Position numbers and translations under genes: made by a program. The notes under the pieces are model-generated. The model was not told where the DNA came from. It saw only the letters and a list, made by a program, of their open reading frames with translations, and did not search any database. Positions 1 through 11,838 of a stretch of DNA of 64,000 bases are shown here, piece by piece. Origin of the DNA: Cyanodermella asteris (taxonomy: Eukaryota; Ascomycota; Lecanoromycetes; Ostropales; Stictidaceae); assembly GCA_900618795.1 (NCBI GenBank), contig UYJD01000002.1, positions 549,150-613,149 on the forward strand, given 5' to 3'. How positions within the stretch are numbered: the first letter of the stretch is position 1; each line of letters begins with the position of its first letter.

Positions 1-432
1 AGACTCGCTCATGGCCGTGCCAGAATTGTTATTGCGTCTCGGTGAACAGGCATTCCAAAACAAGGTGACATGTGGCCCTCGTGGCTTTCTGCAGCGCACA
101 AGGCCGCGAGCGGGCCGGAGTGGTCACACAGGGTGTTATTGCCTATGAGCCCATTCAAGCTATATATAATGCCATCAGCCTTGACATCTCACTCGAAGAT
201 TGTCCCAAAGAACCACAGAAGTGGTGGCGAACCCCAGGTAGCACAAATGACCGTCACGATCGATTGACTTGGACTCGGAGCTCTTCACTGCTTCTCTAGC
301 TTCATTAATGTGTCTTACCATAACTTGCCCTCAATATCTCTTCTTGCATGTGCTCCACGAAACGGCTTTTAGCGTCAGGATTTGACCAGATCAAAACAGG
401 CACCGTCTCCGATCTCCAACCACTGTGGTGTA
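1..432. other. Intergenic, window edge
   Basis: Lies downstream of the Atg38-like gene and reaches the left edge. Only short open frames without protein-like composition are seen. No RNA gene or repeat is recognised. Confidence 0.4.
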
Positions 433-2130
433 CTAAGAACCTGCCGAGGCACTCGAAGTTGCTCTTGCTTTGCCCTCCTCTTCGCGCTTGATCCTCTCGC
501 GAGCACTGTCTTTCAACTCATCAAACTTCTTCCGGTATTTCTGCAGCACCGCCTCGAGCTTCCTATTTTCCTTCGTGAGGCGATGTACTTCCTCCCTCTC
601 CTTGTCCATAGCCGCCTGAACCTCACCCAGACGCGCTTCGAGCTCTTGCACTTTGGCTCTTTCTTCCGTCGAGCTTTTGGTGCTCTCACGCTTCATGCTG
701 CTCATGGGGGAGCCTGGTGCATGTGGTCTGAACATACTGGCGTGCATGATGCTCTCGCGTTGAGCGTTCATTTCAAATGCTCGGAGCCGCTCACCCGTTT
801 CCATGGCCAATGCCTTCCAGTGGTTCAATTCGTTCACGACCTCTTGCTGAGCCTTCCCGTCGCCGGTGCCCGGTCTACTTCTAGCTGTATTGGCCCTGCT
901 GCGGTTGTATCTTGGAGTTTTGCTGCCTTCGAATGACGCAGCGCCCGGAATTTCGTGAGCATCAACAAACTCCTCAGCTTCATCCACATTGCTCAAGCCA
1001 CTGCCTTGTCGGTTTTGTTGACCTGCTGTGCTCAACATGTCTCGATAGCTGACAGTACCACCAGAAGTAGGCACAACATAGAACGATTCCGCCACTCCGG
1101 CACCACCTGTATCATCTCTCACCGCTTTCAGGGCTGCGCGGCTGAAGAAGCGGGAGACATCGGGTGACCCGGACGGGGTTGTCCTCGAGGTATCTCGTGA
1201 TAGAGCAGGGGGTTTCGGCCCCTGCTGCCTAGGCTGCTTGTCAAATTTCTCCGAGGCCTGATGTCGTGACGCTTCAGCAATAGGCGGTGCACTCTCAGTG
1301 TCAGAGGCGCCAAGGGGCAGGCCTGTAAAAGCCAGCGCTGCAGAAAGCTTAGTGCCCAACGACTCTACTGTGCTGTAGAAACGAGTGAAGGCGTCGTCTG
1401 AGCCCGATTGCAACACAGACGGAGGAATTTGTGTTCTCGTCGGTGACACTTTGGTTGCATCGGCGACGCTCGGCCTGGCCTTGAAAGTTGATGAAGGGGA
1501 CAGCGGTGGTGGCCGTCTGTCATAGCCACGAGACGTTCGGCGAGAAGCTTGTGTATGCTCGGTTTCTGCTTGGCCTTCTGTCTCTTTTGACATTCGTCCG
1601 TCCGCATTTGTAGTGCTTAGAGTGGTCGAAGGTTGACTGCTTCGAGGTCGTTGGCGGGGCTGGATCCCTCGAGCAGAAGCAAGGTTGCTTGCGATCGAAG
1701 TCGAAAGCTCTCGGTGGGTTCTTTCAGAAGTCTTCACTGTCTGTCTGGATGTGTTCGAAGCTTTCCCCTCCGGCTGCTGTCCACCACCTACTTCTGAGAC
1801 AGTCGCAAGAACCTGGGGTGTAGCCTCCTCTTCAGCATTTTCTGTGATAGCCGGTGGTCCTGGCTTGAACTTGAGCAGCTCGGCAAGCCGTTGATGATGC
1901 TGTTCCAGCAATCTTAAAGTTCGAAGAGCTTCTGGATCGCCTGTGATCTTGGCCGCGTTGGCAAACTCGCCTGCTGCGAGATCATGTTCTTCGGATGCGG
2001 CGATGCTGTTCGCCTTCTGCTGCTCGGCCGCCGCGTTGCGTGCATGAGAATATGCCTGGTCGCCATGTCAGCTATGATACGACATCGCAAACCATGATAG
2101 ACATACAAGCGACAGAGGGGCGGACTCCAT
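433..2130 (-). CDS. MIT-domain and coiled-coil protein, Atg38/NRBF2-like
   Basis: Two exons: a 24-base first exon (2107-2130, encoding MESAPLSL) and a long second exon (433-2055). The intron between them is 51 bases, starts GTATGT, has a GCTGAC branch site and ends CAG; it is phase 0. The product is 548 residues. Residues 1-66 form an alpha-helical hairpin-like segment (AYSHARNAA, then EHDLAAGEFANAAK and LRLLEQHHQRLAELL) that resembles the MIT domain of NRBF2/Atg38 proteins. The middle is long, Ser/Thr/Arg-rich and probably disordered. The last 80 residues or so are a strong coiled coil (ELEARLGEVQAAMDKE, then KENRKLEAVLQKYRKKF). MIT plus C-terminal coiled coil is the known layout of Atg38, which bridges Vps34 PI3-kinase complex I in autophagy. 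The match is by layout and short motifs only, so another MIT-domain endosomal factor is possible. The tiny first exon was chosen because the MIT helix would otherwise lack a start. Confidence 0.6.
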
Positions 2131-2896
2131 CGCGAGAAAGCATCAATCCTTGTTGATGTTCAGCTCGTGTGGTGGATGTGGTTGAGAAGGCTGGAGGTCC
2201 GACGGCAGCCAGTTCACTTGTTTTGTCGCTGACTCGATTCCAATGCCGTTGAAAGGCTCTTAGGACCTCACTTGCAAGTTGTGACGATACCTCTACCGGC
2301 ATCTACGGCCACGTCCACATGAAATCGGGCAAGGGTCCTCCGATTACCGATCGCGGATCTGCAACGGTCCTACCATGCATAGCGTGGAGAACGGCACATG
2401 CCTCGACTTTGCGCTGGCTCGAATACCAGAAGAACCGTGGTTCAGAGTGTAGACATATGCGTGCTATACTGAGGCTTGGGTATGGGCTGGGCATTGGCTA
2501 AAGCGAAGCTTCGAAAATAGGGTGCTTGAGTCTGGAAGGCGGGATCCGGTGACGCAGAAAGATAGGCGATTGCGGCTGCTGCAATCAACGGCCAGCACGT
2601 CGACCGTTGCGTGTTGCGTGTTGCATGTTGAGCTTGGACGTTACACCTCTGCCATACCACTGACAGACAAAGCGACGGGCATAATTCGTACTGCTTTGCG
2701 GTCCAATAGTCTCCCTTTGACAGATCCAGTTTCACCCTGGTCACCAGCGCGGCGCAGTCCTGATAGTGTCCAGTCTAGTGGCATGCTGAGGCCTGCAGCA
2801 GTCCTGCCCCTCGAGAGCGCCACGTTATCTTCCTTTGTCTTGTATTGAAGCCGTCTTGACACCTTTCTCGGTTCTAGGAGCATACAATCAACAGCC
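2131..2896. other. Divergent intergenic region, promoter side of two genes
   Basis: Separates the start of the Atg38-like gene (-) from the first coding signal of the GRAM-VASt gene (+). It should hold both promoters. Short overlapping frames on both strands look like chance. No clear TATA box or repeat is seen. Confidence 0.4.
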
Positions 2897-3151
2897 ATGG
2901 CTTAGGAAGACTCGCAGTTGAAGCGCGCTCTCAGCATCAGCGGCGCCCCGTTCCAACCTGATCCTTACCAAGCTTCCTCACCATCGAGACGCACGCGCCG
3001 ACGCAGCTCTGCCAGCATCCGGCATATCGCGACTACTAGAATCCGAGACGTCGCGCGACGAGTGGCAACAGAGATTGAAGAGCAAACAAGAGAAGGAGCG
3101 CCCCTCCGCAGCAACCTTACGAAGCTGTTTCATTCTCGCAGTTCGGCATAG
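2897..3151 (+). other. Stop-interrupted reading frame upstream of the GRAM-VASt gene
   Basis: An ATG in good context (AGCCATGGC) at 2897 is followed after one codon by TAG. The same frame is then open for 81 codons, ends at another TAG (3149-3151), and continues without further stops into the ATG at 3167 of the next gene. The encoded text is protein-like and basic (RRTRRRSSASIRH, then TTRIRDVARRVATEIEEQT). It may be a real N-terminal part of the GRAM-VASt protein hidden by splicing not resolved here, a part lost to two nonsense changes, or a chance-open 5' leader. Both TAGs sit in acceptor-like context (CTTAG|G and CATAG|G), but no convincing donor was found. Confidence 0.35.
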
Positions 3152-3166
3152 GAGCCGTACCAGACA

Positions 3167-6100
3167 ATGGCATACGATAGCGAGGAGGGTGAAGCGGAAG
3201 CAACGAAGCTGAGCAAGGCTAAGAGCACTGGCAGCAAAGACGGCGACGGCAATGACAGTGATGGCGGCAAGTCGGTCAAGGGTGCAGGCAGACTGAGCAA
3301 GCTGCTCAAGCGCAACAAGAGGAGTAAGACACTGAAGGGCGAATCCAGCACAACTCTGCCAGACGATGATAGCCAGGACATCGGCTTGCAACGCGGCAGG
3401 TCCAGGTCGCCTTACCTCGATAATCCGAGCAGCGCATCGCTCGGCCTACCGCCGACGCCAGGAGATCGCAGCAGCGTCATGACTTCGGATGACGAAGACG
3501 AAGTTGAAGCACAGTGAGTACCAGACGTGATGCATATCGTGAAAGCCACACGCATGTGCCAGCCACAGGAGCGGCAAAGGACAACTGGGAGATGGTGAAC
3601 GACAGCAGTCAAGGATCCCCTTTCCCGGGGGCTTCCATAGCTTGTCCAGCTGTTCCCCGGGGGACTCAGGGGAGCTGCGAGTCTCCAGCACGCTTGTCCA
3701 GCCGGGACGCGGCTTGGCACTGACGTTTGCGCAGCCGCATCAGCCCATCTTACGCTTCTTACCACTCCCATTCCCATCCAGCTCGTGCCGTCCACCGCAT
3801 CGCTATCCTGCCCCCTCCAAAGTCCTTCCTCCCAGCTTTACTTGTCATTCCTTACTACCGTCCTGGTCACACCCGCTTCTGCACCATCTTTTCATTGCCT
3901 GTAATACCCTCCTACGCCGATTGCTGACCTGACCTCGGAACAGCCGGTCCCCACCTCCCCTGCTAGTCAACAGAGCATCTCACAGAGACTACCTCGTTGC
4001 AACGTCGTCGCGCATCTCTGCATCAACAACCACAACTATAACTGGTGGCTCGGCTTCACATTCGAAAGCCTTGTCTCAGTCTTCAACGCTCCCTAGCGAC
4101 AATTTCGATTTTAATTCACGGCCCGGACCGGGCGTACAGCATGGTTGGACAATGGCCGGCAAGCTTGGCGTAGAAAACCAAGCACGCTCGCAATCAAGAA
4201 GCGTTTCGCCTGGGGCAAGAATCAAGGATGCTTTCAAAGTGAGCTCTCGCAAGACCAGCCCGTCCAAGGAAGGCGGGGAAGACAGACAGGCCAGGCCAGA
4301 CACAAGAGACGGGGAATATCGTCCGCAGAGTCAACCTGTCACGCAGAGACCAGGAACTCGCAGCAGCACAACCTCTCTACCATTGTCTCTAGCCTCGAAC
4401 GGCATCGATAGCTCTATCCCTCCTGTTCCTCCAATCCCGTCATCTCCGCCACAAATTGCCATCAACGGCGCAGGCATACCAAGCAAACCATCTTTAAATT
4501 CCCTGGTGTTATCTTCTGGGGATCCCGGACGTACACCAGTTTTGACTGCCACACCGCCCACGTCGGTCGTTGGCACGGATGAGAGTGCTCCACGAACACC
4601 ACCTTTTCGCTCTTCCGCAAAGCCAGCTTCGCCAGGGCAGACGCTTTCGGGTCATCGCAGGTCGAGATCTGATTCTGCCAGTAAGCAGCCAAGCAAGCTG
4701 TCTCAGAGCATGACGTCTCCTCTCACTCCCACGCAGGAGGAACCACCCCAATCAAGGGGCAGAAATGTCAGTCAAGGTAGCGCCGGGAGCGGAGGGGGTT
4801 TCTTCTCCAGCGTTTTCAACGCCGCCCAAAACATGACGAGCACGATAACAAATATGGGTGGAGGAGCGAATCAGCCTCGTGGAACGACAACTGGCTCTGG
4901 CACCGGCTCAATACCTGAAGAGCAAGAAGAAGCAGAGGCCGAGACAACGCATCAGATTGGCGAGAAGGTCGACGTGAAGGCTGAGGCTCCTAAGCCGCTT
5001 GCTATCGATACGATGGGCACAGGAAACCTTAGCTTGAGCCACTTGGGCATTACGACAGAGTCGCCACAGTCACTCAACTCTCCGAATCCAGGTATACGCT
5101 CCCGCAGCGGTACGCAAGTTAGACACGAGGAACATTCCGCGAAAATGGAAGATGCCAGCGCCGCCGAGGCGATCTCTGCTGCATACTCTGCGCCGGCACC
5201 CACCAATGTCCTCGACCGGCCTGCGACCGCCGTGGCTGAAGATACGTCGCTTGGACTGGACCGTCCACCCTCCCAGGCCGGCAGCCTTGTTGCGAGAACT
5301 CCTCCAAACGGTAGCATCTATGATGGCGATTCTGGCACTCGACGCACAGGCAGCATCCGTGATAAGTTTACGGATAGACGGCGCAAGAAGCACCGCAATA
5401 GTTCGGGCGCTACGATTGGAGCTGCGATCGCCGCCAGCCAAACGGCCTTGGCCAGCCCTACCCGAAATTCTGTCTCGGCAAAACTCGACGGATTCACGTA
5501 TGCTAACCGGAAGAGTGATAAAGACTACCACAACATGTTTCGCAGCGTTCCAGAGGATGATCATCTCCTCGACGACTTTAGCTGTGCGTTACAACGCGAC
5601 ATCATTCTGGCCGGCAGAATCTATGTCTCAGAAGGCCATATCTGCTTCAGCAGCAACATTCTCGGCTGGGTCACTAATCTCATCATTTCCTTTGACGAAA
5701 TCGTTTCTATTGACAAGGAGAGCACCGCCATGGTTTTCCCTAACGCTATTGCCATCCAGACTTTGCACGCTCGCCATACGTTCCGCAGCTTGCTCTCACG
5801 CGAAGCAACATATGACCTGATGATCAGCGTCTGGAAGACTAATCATCCTCATTTGCAGAGCACAGAAACTGGCACCAAGCTCCTCTCCGGTGCCGACGCC
5901 ATAGCTGCCGAAAACGCAGCTCGAGACTCTGGAGACGATGAAGACGACGACGATGACGATGACTCTGATGAGGAATCAGACGACGAAACTCACAGTCTCC
6001 AGTCGCATCCTGCCAGCGCGGCGCCGAGTGACGTTGGCGGCGCGGCACCAGTATCTCCGTCACGAAAAGCGTCGCAGGCAGTTCAAGATGCCGCCACTGC

Positions 6101-8029
6101 GGTTCCTGCTCCCCCGACTGTAGGCGAAGGCAAGGCTGCAGCTGGAGCGGCAACCGCAGCTGCTACGGCCGATAAGGATTTCCCTGGTCCCGCTACCCAT
6201 GCTCCGACTGAATGCGGAGATTCCGCACAGCACTATGAGAATGTGCTCACCAACGAGGTCATTCCCGCCCCTCTTGGCAAGGTATACAGCATGGTCTTTG
6301 GTCCTGCGTCGGGTGGTTTCATGAATCGCTGGCTCATGGACGAGGCGAAGTGCTGGGATATCGAAGGAGAAGGAGGCGGTCCGATCAAAGCAATAGACAA
6401 CAGCAACAAAAGCAGAACGATCACGTACATGAAGCCGCTGCCAGGCCCGATCGGACCAAAACAAACAAAGTGCATTGTCAGGGAGGAGATTGACGCGTTC
6501 GATCTCGAGAAGGCTGTCAGTGTAACTTGCACGACGCAGACTCCCGACGTACCGAGTGGCAACGTCTTCGCCACCAAGACAAGATTCTGCTTCAGCTGGG
6601 CTCCCGGGAATGCGACCAAATTTCACATGAGTTTCTTCACGGAATGGTCAGGCAAAAGCTGGATTAAGGGTAAGTCATGCATTTGATTTCTTACTGCACA
6701 TTCTGTCATTGCTGTGGAATCCGTTCGACGATTTGCGAGTGCTGCCTTGGCAACAATACCCGATCAGGTGACTTCGGCGTCGATCTCGTGATGCTGGCTC
6801 TTTGACATCCGGCTTGGCGAGGAATAAGAGTCACTCGATTTTTGTCTCACACAGACCCTGCTCGCTTTTTTTTCCCGCAATGACAAGGAGAGCGCAGCGT
6901 GTAAAGCGCGAGCGTTGCCTCTGCCAGGATCTTGCGTCACATCTGCCGAGGGTCGGCTCATTCGGCTGCTCATTTTTTGTGCATGCCTGCAGTCTGGTCT
7001 TCGCTTCCTTATCGACGCATGACAGGCTCCAGTCTTTCACCACTTCAATTTCCCCGTCGGCTCCGTCCTCATTGTTATCTTCCACGACATTGTTGTTACG
7101 AGACGTTGCCCCTCATGTGTTCTGCTCCTTCAAATTAAAATCCATGTACAAGCCATGTAACCGGTATGCGTCGTCATTCGGGTCTCCGGTCCTGGCTGCG
7201 ACGGCGACGCAGCACTTTGTCTCACTCCTCCAAGCATTCAGAAAACAGCATCGAGCTCATTCATGACCACGACGTGTGTACCTCGGACGGCTCGCTAACC
7301 CCAATTTCTGTGTCTACAGGCCCTATCGAGAACGGCTCAAAAACTGGCCAAGGCCAGTATGCCGAAGACCTTGTCAAAGCTCTCAAAGCCGGTGTTTCCA
7401 CTGGCAATCGCGCACGAGCAGGCAGTAAGGGCAAGAAAGGGAAGAAGGGCAAAAAGGGCGATAATCAGTCCGGCGGTAGCGCAAGCCCGGCCGAGGCAAA
7501 GGGCAAGCAGGGGAAAGAAGAGGACTGGGGACTCCTAGATCCGCTCCGCCCGATTTTGGGGCCGGTCGTTGATCCCGTCAAACCGTTATTTTTGGCTCGG
7601 AGCATCTGCGTCTTGCTGCTGTTCCTTCTCATCGTTTCCTGGTTCCGCAACTCGCGGCTGCGCGTCAAGAACAACGTACCGTCCACCAGCTACCAATTGA
7701 ATAATCCGGCCAATTATGACCACGTCTGGCGCAATGAAGAAGAAGCTCTGTGGAGCTGGCTTGAGGAACGCGTTGCAATGAAGGACGGGATGCCAATCGT
7801 GGACGGCCACAAAACGAACGCAGACAAGAGCAAAGCTGCACGGAAGCAGAAGCAGCAAGTGTTACGGGGCAGTGGTCTTCCAGACAGTATGAGTGTCCGC
7901 GAGATTGAGTATGCGCTTCAGGTGACGAAGGATAAGCTCGGTCGGCTTGAACGAGCGTTCGGGATTCACACTCAACACCAGGATGGCGAGGGTTCGGCAG
8001 GCCCGGGTGACCACGCGAGGGACGTATGA
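3167..8029 (+). CDS. GRAM and VASt domain membrane-contact-site sterol-transfer protein (Lam/Ltc type)
   Basis: Inferred as three exons: 3167-3513, about 3986-6669 and 7320-8029, giving roughly 1,246 residues. The first acceptor is uncertain; AG sites before 3944, 3974 and 3986 all keep the phase. The second junction is secure, because the VASt motif WSGKSWIKG-PIENG is rebuilt across a GTAAGT donor. The order is a long disordered Ser-rich N-terminus with SKLLKRNKR and SRSP motifs; a GRAM domain at about 620-740 (HNMFRSVPEDDHLLDDFSCA, then GWVTNLIISFDEI); an acidic linker; one VASt/StART-like domain from about 850 (NEVIPAPLGKVYSMVFGP); a Gly/Lys-rich stretch; and one transmembrane helix near 1,100 (ICVLLLFLLIVSW). 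One VASt domain plus a C-terminal helix fits yeast Lam5/Lam6, ER-anchored proteins that move sterol at contact sites. Introns of about 470 and 650 bases are unusually long here. Confidence 0.85.
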
Positions 8030-8682
8030 TACCGTGCGACAGTCAGACGAGACGAGCATTTCCATTGGATGAAAACATGGCAGTGGAGTTTTCCTAGTTT
8101 TCCAAGCGTGTGAGAAGCGGCATGATTTTGACGGCGGCGTTACATTGTGTCTCAGTGTCTTAGGATTGCAAAACAATATTTCGAACGTCACAAGCGTCTG
8201 TCTGCATGCAGCAAGGAGCAAAGCTTCCCGTGATGCATGAAGCCACCGCTTCATATTTGATTCGTCTGAGTCGATGAACGAAGATACCAGGCCCATGGGT
8301 CGTTCAATCTGATCTCACATGATCGGGTATCTTTTTGAGTTCTACAGGTACTCGAGCAGATGCTCAATCTAAAACCTATGCATTCAAGCCCGAAGCTCGT
8401 CCGACAAACTCCCATCTGATGTCCACTCGGCGGTTCAAATCCCCCAGGAGCGCATCGATGTGGCCTTCAACACTGGGCGTCTATGAAGTGACTCGATGGC
8501 AGTGATTTATTGACAGGATATAAAACTGGTGCAATATCATTGTATTTCTGTAATGGGCAAGCTCTGCATCATAGACCCGTGCAAGCTCATTCCACATTGA
8601 AAAAGATTCGTCTCGCACCACCGCCACCCTCCAGCCCCCCTTCGTCTGTAGGTGGTGGCTATCGCCATGTGGGCGTGCTTTT
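8030..8682. other. Convergent intergenic region
   Basis: Lies between the 3' ends of the GRAM-VASt gene and the unknown acidic-protein gene. It should hold both 3' untranslated regions. No further gene or repeat is seen. Confidence 0.45.
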
Positions 8683-9709
8683 TCAGTTCTTATCGTCGCG
8701 TCCCCAGACATCTGCAAAGAACTGCCAGCTTGGGTGGCCGTTTCTAGATGCGATAGACCCGTCTTTCCTGTCGTGCATCCTCGAGAATTGTCGGGGGCGT
8801 TTCCCACGTTTGCGAACCCGACGCATGTCTGTTACGCGTTCAGCGTGGCCAACGCCCCGACTCTCGGTATATGCCCTGGAACATAGGGAGGGGAGGCCGT
8901 AAATCGTCGAGGGGTTGGAGTCGGCGAAGGCGACATGCAGGGCGGGGGGGCGAGACGCCGTGCCAGCGAGCTCAAGTGGCGTTGGGATCGTTTTCGAGAT
9001 CGACATCTCGGAAGGCCGAATCTCTGGCGTGGAAGATGAGCGCCTAGCCGATTGCTCCGTGGGCGACGACGGTTGAAGGTCCACGCGCAGACCGCAGTCG
9101 GCGCTCTGCACCTCCGACAACTTGCTGCGTCGCGGTCGAAAGTCGCGCACGTATCGGTGTGCCGCCATGCTCCTTCGCGGGGGTCTTTGACACGGCCGTG
9201 TTGTCGTCGAAAGTTGAGGTAGCTGCCATAGGAAGAGGCCTCTTGACAATGCGTCGAGGGTCGCTTGGTCCACGTACCAACGGCCCATTATCAGGTCTCC
9301 GAGCTGTGGTTTTCGACGAGCTGGACAAGCTGCCATGACGAGATTGTCTTCTTCTTCTTCGGCGGGTTCGTCTTCATAAAAGTCAAAGTCGACACACTCC
9401 GTTTTCGCGTGCTCCTGCTCGTGCTGTTTCCAGTCTTCTTCTTCTGGCTCCATATGGCCGTTCTCAAGATGGAGTTGCACCATCTCTGCAATTTGTTGCA
9501 TCCTGTCCGCCGCAATGTTTAATCCATGTTGGCCCATGCGATCGGTCTCAGGTTCGCTGGAGGAGTGATTCTCGGGGAGCTCCATGTAGTCTATCGTGCT
9601 GGAACCATTGGAAAAATTACCGATACACGAACAGCAGCAAGTGGTAAACGTGCCAATCAGGAACAATCTGCAGTTACCTGAGGAGGCGCTTATCGTAACC
9701 GGACATCAT
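8683..9709 (-). CDS. Hypothetical acidic protein, 315 residues
   Basis: Two exons: 9678-9709 (starts ATGATG, encodes MMSGYDKRLL) and 8683-9598. They are joined through an intron of about 79 bases with a GTAACT donor and CCAG acceptor; phase 2 matches. Without this splice the frame has no good ATG near its 5' end. The product has an acidic first third (EPEEEDWKQHEQEH, then EDEPAEEEEDN), a segment KPQLGDLIMGRWYVDQ that may be the most conserved part, and a basic, Ser/Pro-rich, probably disordered second half ending FADVWGRDD. There is no signal peptide, transmembrane helix or domain that I recognise. It converges on the GRAM-VASt gene. Function unknown; a nuclear or cytosolic protein is only a guess. 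Confidence 0.6.
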
Positions 9710-10127
9710 ATTTAGCAAACTCAAGACAGTCAAGGCGGGAAGGCAGCTTCACTTGGGACTTGAAAGCCGGCACTCGTTTGCGCGTCGAACAGGGAAGCCG
9801 TGGCAGGCGAGGACTCACAGCCAGGAGCTTGTCTGATTCACATGGCTGCGCATGATCCGCCGATAGCGCCCAAGGTATTCAGCCTGACGAGTGTTGGTGC
9901 CAATAAAACCAACCACGCAACATCGCAATCATCTGCTGTGACTTGGTCTATATCCAATGCCCAAAGCATTTCAAATTGCTGCATCGGCGTTGAACGTACT
10001 TTCGTATGTCGAAACACTTGTGATTACAGAGCCGAGGACTACCAAGCAAAGCTTTGCGCTGTTCAGCAGGTCAATGACCTGCTATAACACTATCTCAGAT
10101 ATGCATCTGTGTAGCTTTGCCAAGCAC
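9710..10127. other. Intergenic region between two minus-strand genes
   Basis: Promoter side of the acidic-protein gene and 3' side of the transcription factor. No coding signal or repeat is seen. Confidence 0.4.
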
Positions 10128-11675
10128 TCACTCCAAGCTATCGGTGTCTTGCAGCGGAGTCGACGAGTCCATTGGGAGCGCAGTGACAGCGCTTTTGGCC
10201 GTTTTGAAGTTCATCATAGAGTACATTGCTTCCGGCTTAATCCTGGTCTTTGGGATCTGGAGAAATGGAACCCATTCTTCATCTGTCACTTCTTGTAGGA
10301 TCGCGACCAACAGGCGTTTACCGTGATCCATCATGTACCATCGCGACTTCTGCTCGTTAAGCATGACAGCGTAGTATGCGAGAAGGCAGAGAGCCAGTGG
10401 ATGACGCGCTACGAGGTCGTCCATGTACTCGGCGTGCAACAAGACAGGCCAAGCGGCTGCTGAATGTACAGCTAGGCCTCCGCCGCCAGGGTGCGCGAAA
10501 TAAAGTCGCATCCGTTGGATAGCTTCGAAATACGCTGATTGATGGTCTCGATCGGCTATGTGACGAGGAACCTTGAACTCGAGAGCCTCGAGAGCATCTC
10601 TGATGTCTGGATCGATTGGCTTTGGCTCAAAGTCGGTTATGTCTTGCATCGCCGGGCCGAATGGTCCAGCTTTTACCCATGGAAACGCGACTTTGAGAAC
10701 AGCGAGGATGCCTCGGAGTAGATGGAATGTCTGCGCCATGTGCTCCACAATGCCCTCTCCGTAGTCTCCTGTCACAGTTGGCGTTGCCATTCTAGTGATC
10801 GCAACCAATGACGAGAAGGCGAAGACGGCATGGCAGTTGTGAGGATTGATGTTCTCGAGCTCCGGTCTGGCCAGGGTCAGGGCGAGCCCGTAATCATGGG
10901 CCGAACGTCGCAACAAGGCATCTCGGCTTGGAGCCAGATCCTGGGACAAGGTTGTGACAAGATTCAGCGCTGAAAACGAGAAGATGGCGTGCATCAAAAA
11001 GGGATATTTCAATGCCTGTTTGACAGCGGCACTCTGCCAGACTGGGCCAAGGAATGCAAACGAATCGTCACTACCTCCGAAGGACAAGTACGCTTCCACG
11101 GTCCAATGATGCAATAACTCCAGGTCTTGCGTCCTGTTGGCAGTATTATTGTTGTTGTTATTCGTTGCCAGACTTGTCGATGTGCTGGGCGGGACGGGAC
11201 TTGCAAAGTCTGTGACAGACGTATGACTTGTTGCGTGATTCGATAGCGTCTCTGTGTTGCTGGGACTGCTCTTTGCTCGCAGCTGCAGATCGCCGGCAGG
11301 CTCTGGATCTCTCAGATATGAACAGGTGCGGCCCTGACGGACGCATCGATTACATGATGGCTTGGTCTCGTCGCACTGGGAAAGTCAGCACAATATTGAC
11401 ACGACCGAAAACTGTATAGCCACGAGAAGGCCAGCCTGTACAGACCAGGTCTTTGCAACACTGCACCAGGATCATGCCAGATCTCAGCCGGACCAGAGAT
11501 GATCTGCTCGGAATATTACATTGCAGCGGTGCACGTGTACAGGACAATCTGCATCTGGCACTGGGCATAGGTGCGTGTAGGGTGCAGGTTGAGATGGCCA
11601 TCTTACCTTGACGCGTTGCTGTTTACATTCCTTGCAGCCTGTAGCGCTCTTATGATGGAAGCGTCTCGACGGCAT
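10128..11675 (-). CDS. Zn2Cys6 fungal transcription factor
   Basis: Two exons, 11607-11675 and 10128-11375, give 438 residues. The 231-base intron (GTAAGA donor, GCTGAC branch site, CAG acceptor) falls exactly inside the zinc cluster, after Lys23. The joined sequence gives six cysteines at 14, 17, 24, 31, 34 and 41 with spacing x2-x6-x6-x2-x6, the classic binuclear zinc cluster that binds CGG-containing sites. A short Asn run (NNNNN) and Ser/Thr-rich linker follow. The rest (WTVEAYLSFGG, then FLMHAIFSFSALNL and HLLRGILAVLK) resembles the fungal-specific regulatory region of the small sterol-regulator-like (Upc2-type) Zn2Cys6 group. The gene is divergent from an RTA1 gene with a palindromic CCG/CGG site between them, so it may regulate that neighbour. 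The target pathway is not shown by sequence. Confidence 0.88.
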
Positions 11676-11798
11676 GATGATGGCACGTCAGCTCCATCAA
11701 GGTCGCGTGAGGTGCCCGAAGGGCGGTTCAAGAGGTGACCTGAGAGTCGTTGCCTTGGATGCAGCGAACAAGCTCGTCCGCCCTTTGTCTGCTCCGCC

Positions 11799-11838
11799 CC
11801 AGCCACAGCCGCAGCCACAGCCGAGCCCCAGCCACGCA
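11799..11838. repeat. Short degenerate C-rich tandem repeat
   Basis: Repeats of an imperfect CAGCCA / CAGCCG / CCCAGCCA hexamer-like unit over about 40 bases. It lies about 130 bases upstream of the transcription factor start. It may simply be slippage-prone promoter DNA. Confidence 0.6.

Noticed and set aside
8425-8455. GGTTCAAATCCCC string resembling a tRNA T-loop
   Set aside because: The stem does not pair and there is no acceptor partner upstream.
9044-9328. Alternative 94-codon frame inside the acidic-protein gene
   Set aside because: The long splice-supported frame explains the region; the other frame is a shadow.
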